A stretch of 8,655 nucleotides of DNA, taken from positions 1-8,655 of the forward strand of contig JAIRRK010000211.1 in NCBI GenBank assembly GCA_031256015.1, read 5' to 3'. A program made the position numbers and the translations under genes. Shown piece by piece: positions 6,508-8,655 of this stretch; within the stretch, counting starts at the first letter, position 1; every line of letters starts with the position of its first letter. The notes beneath the pieces are model-generated. The model did not search any database, was not told the origin of the DNA, and saw only the letters and a program-made list of their open reading frames with translations. This DNA comes from Dysgonamonadaceae bacterium (GTDB lineage: Bacteria > Bacteroidota > Bacteroidia > Bacteroidales > Azobacteroidaceae).

Positions 6508-7453
6508 TTTTCAGAAAAATAAAACCGGCGTCACAGTAGTAACTCCCGTTTTCAATAGAGAGGATTGTCTCGGAAGATGTATCGAGAGCGTTATTGCTCA
6601 AAATTATTCCAATATGGAGCATTGGATTGTAGATGATGGTTCAACAGATAATACCTCTGAAATAATAAAGGAATATGCTTATCGTTATCCCGGAATAAAA
6701 TACCATAAATTTGAAAATAACAGAGGCGTCAATGCAGCGCGTAATTATGCTATACAAAATGCGGAAAAAGAATTTATCGTCTTCTTGGATAGTGATGATT
6801 ATTTTGTTGATAATGCTATTCTTACGATGAATGAGTTTATAAATAATAATCAAGGATATAAACATTATTTATTTGTTCAAGATGACAGGCTGGAGATTAT
6901 CAACCAAAATCCCTTATTCGAACAAGATGTAACAGAATTATCTTTCGAAGACTTTTTATCTGAAAAAGTACATTTAGATTTTGTTCATGTTATGTCGGCT
7001 GATTTACTTAAGAAATATCCATTCGAAGAACACCTTAGAATTTACGAAGGATTGAATTTTCTTCGAATATATAAAGTCGGAGAAAGACAATTATTTAAAA
7101 AAACAATACTCACCAAAAGAGAGCGAAACAGACATGATTCGGTTACTAAAGAAACTCTTTTGAACAACAAAGGGGCCATGAGTAAACAATATTATTCTTT
7201 GAAACAAAAAGTAGCCCTTTTTGAAGATGATTATATAAAATATCATTCAGAAAATAAATTGGCGGAAATAGTAAAAAGAATCTTTGTGCTTGGTACCGCA
7301 TTGGGAGAATACAATGACGTTTCGAAAATAGTAGAAACAGCAAATAAATACAACATCAAGATTCCTTTCATTTATCGATTAATATATTCGTTGAAATGGG
7401 GTGCTTTTCTCAGAAAAGCTATCTTTGCATATTCGAGAATTAAAAATTCGTAA
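6488..7453 (+). CDS. Glycosyltransferase family 2 (GT-A)
   Basis: A 321-residue transferase with a canonical family 2 N-terminal domain: 'VVTPVFNRE' (17-25), 'WIVDDGSTDNT' (46-56) for nucleotide binding, 'NNRGVNAARNYA' (77-88), and the metal-binding 'LDSDD' (100-104). It would transfer a nucleotide-activated sugar to the growing lipid-linked repeat unit. The C-terminal 200 residues are not canonical but include 'FVHVMSADLLKKYPFEEHLRIYEG' split across about 152-175, a segment I associate with Bacteroidales capsule transferases, and hydrophobic/basic patches near the end suggest membrane contact. The ATG lies inside the preceding gene (20-base overlap, +1 frame relative to it), so translation is probably coupled. 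Codons 2-4 consist of G followed by eight A, a potential slippage site that controls both frames. Specific sugar unknown. Confidence 0.93.
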   Translation: MEKKQTDFQKNKTGVTVVTPVFNREDCLGRCIESVIAQNYSNMEHWIVDDGSTDNTSEIIKEYAYRYPGIKYHKFENNRGVNAARNYAIQNAEKEFIVFLDSDDYFVDNAILTMNEFINNNQGYKHYLFVQDDRLEIINQNPLFEQDVTELSFEDFLSEKVHLDFVHVMSADLLKKYPFEEHLRIYEGLNFLRIYKVGERQLFKKTILTKRERNRHDSVTKETLLNNKGAMSKQYYSLKQKVALFEDDYIKYHSENKLAEIVKRIFVLGTALGEYNDVSKIVETANKYNIKIPFIYRLIYSLKWGAFLRKAIFAYSRIKNS

Positions 7454-7477
7454 CCGGTTAATTCATTTCAAAAATCA

Positions 7478-8536
7478 ATGAAGATAGTACATGTTGTATA
7501 CGGGATGACCATGGGCGGAATAGAAACGATGGTACTTAATATTGTCAATGAGCAAACCAAATACCATAAAATCTTTCTTGTCGTCATCAACAATCTTATA
7601 GAGCCTTCATTGATAGAAAAATTGGATAATAAAGTGGAACTGATTCTTATAAAAAGACCTGTTTCCGACAAAAATCCGTTCTACTTATTTAAATTAAATT
7701 ATTCTCTTCTCAAAATAGCTCCGGATATTATTCACTGTCATTGTCCTTCCATGGTTCGTTTTATTTTCTTGTCGTTTTTCAAGGAGAAAATCTGCGTAAC
7801 CCAACATTCATTATTGGACCCTCGTTATATAAAGTACATTGACCGATTCAAGTACAGATTTGCTATATCCGATGCAGTCAAGGAGAATATGAAACACTTA
7901 ACCGGATTGGATTCGGATGTCGTGCTGAATGGAGTCAATTTAGATTTAATCAAATCCAAGCATACAAGTAATTTATCCGATAAATTCAAAATCGTTATTC
8001 TTTCCCGTTTAGAGCATCAGATAAAAGGACAGCATATTGCCATAGAGGCTTTCGATATTTTAATGAAAAAAGGATTTGACAATATACATCTTTATCTGAT
8101 AGGAGAAGGAAATTCCGAAAATTATCTGAAAGAAATGACGAAAAAGATGTCTTTAGAAAAAGACGTGTCGTTTTTGGGTATAAAAACACAAGACTATATT
8201 TTCTCACATTTATACGAGTATGATTTGCTTATACAACCGTCTATTTATGAAGGTTTCGGCTTGACTGTCGCAGAAGCCATGGCGGCGAAAGTTCCTGTTT
8301 TAGTATCAGAGAATGATGGTCCGCTTGAAATCATCGACAATGGCAACTACGGATATTTCTTTCGCAAAAATGATTCCGTGAGTTGTGCGGAGATAATCGA
8401 AAAAATTTTGAATGACCCAAACAAATACGAACTTGCCGAAAAAGCATACCGAAGAGTGAAAGAAAAATATGATGTGAAAGTAACCGCCCATACTTATATC
8501 AAAAAATACAAAGAAATCTTATCGAGGAAAAAATAG
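7478..8536 (+). CDS. Glycosyltransferase family 4 (GT-B fold)
   Basis: A 352-residue retaining-type GT-B transferase of family 4, acting on nucleotide sugars at the cytoplasmic side of the membrane. The N-terminal Rossmann half starts at residue 1 with 'MKIVHVVYGMTMGGIETMVL' (the GG-x-E acceptor/donor loop at 13-16) and includes 'PDIIHCHCP' (82-90) and 'SDAVKENM' (131-138). The C-terminal half contains 'VLNGVNLD' (149-156), 'ILSRLEHQIKGQ' (174-185; Lys183 in the phosphate-contacting position), 'LIGEGNSENYL' (207-217) and the hallmark E-x7-E motif with Glu258 and Glu266 inside 'PSIYEGFGLTVAEAMA' (254-269). The length is normal for the family and the protein appears intact. It is the last gene of the operon as visible, 24 bases after the preceding transferase, with no terminator hairpin after it. 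Specific sugar and linkage unknown. Confidence 0.95.
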   Translation: MKIVHVVYGMTMGGIETMVLNIVNEQTKYHKIFLVVINNLIEPSLIEKLDNKVELILIKRPVSDKNPFYLFKLNYSLLKIAPDIIHCHCPSMVRFIFLSFFKEKICVTQHSLLDPRYIKYIDRFKYRFAISDAVKENMKHLTGLDSDVVLNGVNLDLIKSKHTSNLSDKFKIVILSRLEHQIKGQHIAIEAFDILMKKGFDNIHLYLIGEGNSENYLKEMTKKMSLEKDVSFLGIKTQDYIFSHLYEYDLLIQPSIYEGFGLTVAEAMAAKVPVLVSENDGPLEIIDNGNYGYFFRKNDSVSCAEIIEKILNDPNKYELAEKAYRRVKEKYDVKVTAHTYIKKYKEILSRKK

Positions 8537-8561
8537 CTGTCAGATTGCGTGAATTTAATTG

Positions 8562-8569
8562 TATATTTG
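8562..8569 (+). promoter_or_regulatory. Bacteroidota-type -7 promoter element ahead of the last gene
   Basis: TATATTTG matches the TAnnTTTG -7 consensus exactly and lies ten bases before the ATG of the partial gene at the right edge. The nearest upstream TTG (8545-8547) leaves a spacer of only 14 bases, shorter than usual, so the -33 element is weak or absent. If used, transcription would start nearly at the start codon, giving a very short leader. It could also be chance in AT-rich DNA. Confidence 0.4.
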
Positions 8570-8579
8570 TACTCGAAAT

Positions 8580-8655
8580 ATGCAAATAAGAGAATTTTTC
8601 AAACCTTTTTTTGGGACAGTTTTCATCATTGTTATTCTGACTTTCGGACAAGTCA
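8580..8655 (+). CDS. N-terminus of an unidentified exported or membrane-anchored protein (3' truncated)
   Basis: An ATG at 8580 opens a frame that runs to the window edge without a stop (25 complete codons). The peptide has a basic N-terminus (Arg4, Lys8) followed by a long hydrophobic stretch (about 9-23), so it is either a signal peptide or a first transmembrane helix. It begins 43 bases after the family 4 transferase on the same strand. It could be a further polysaccharide gene (for example another membrane protein) or an independent secreted protein. Too little is present to name a family, and a different downstream start cannot be excluded. Confidence 0.5.
   Translation, partial: MQIREFFKPFFGTVFIIVILTFGQV

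Overview
The window reads as a piece of a Bacteroidota (probably Bacteroidales) chromosome. The signs are an AT-rich coding background, genes without clear Shine-Dalgarno sequences, a promoter of the Bacteroidota type (TTG, 20-bp spacer, TAnnTTTG) and the 3' end of a FISUMP-type C-type-lectin-like protein. I cannot name a genus. All genes are on the + strand; I saw no convincing minus-strand gene, tRNA, rRNA, IS element or CRISPR array.

Region 1 (1-265) is the last part of a GC-rich gene (71 of the first 120 bases are G or C), followed by a 14-unit heptanucleotide tandem repeat and a strong rho-independent terminator. The C-terminal codons of this gene look like the variable region of a diversity-generating retroelement (DGR) target. 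That is the most unusual signal in the window, but no reverse transcriptase or template repeat lies inside it.

Region 2 (266-409) is a short GC-rich patch, then an AT-rich leader with a good promoter that fixes the start of the next gene.

Region 3 (410-8536) is a compact seven-gene operon for a Wzx/Wzy-dependent surface polysaccharide (capsule, exopolysaccharide or O-antigen-like). The order is: outer-membrane export lipoprotein (Wza type), inner-membrane co-polymerase without a kinase domain (Wzz type), flippase (Wzx), polymerase (Wzy), two GT-A glycosyltransferases, and a GT-B (family 4) glycosyltransferase. The gaps run +26, 0, +3, +6, -20 and +24 bases, so the genes are almost certainly co-transcribed and partly translationally coupled. 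The three transferases would build a repeat unit on a lipid carrier at the cytoplasmic face, Wzx would flip it, Wzy would polymerise it under control of the co-polymerase, and the lipoprotein would carry the chain across the outer membrane. No initiating phosphoglycosyl transferase and no nucleotide-sugar genes are present, so these must lie downstream or elsewhere.

Region 4 (8537-8655) holds a promoter-like -7 element and the first 25 codons of another gene with a hydrophobic N-terminus, cut by the window end.
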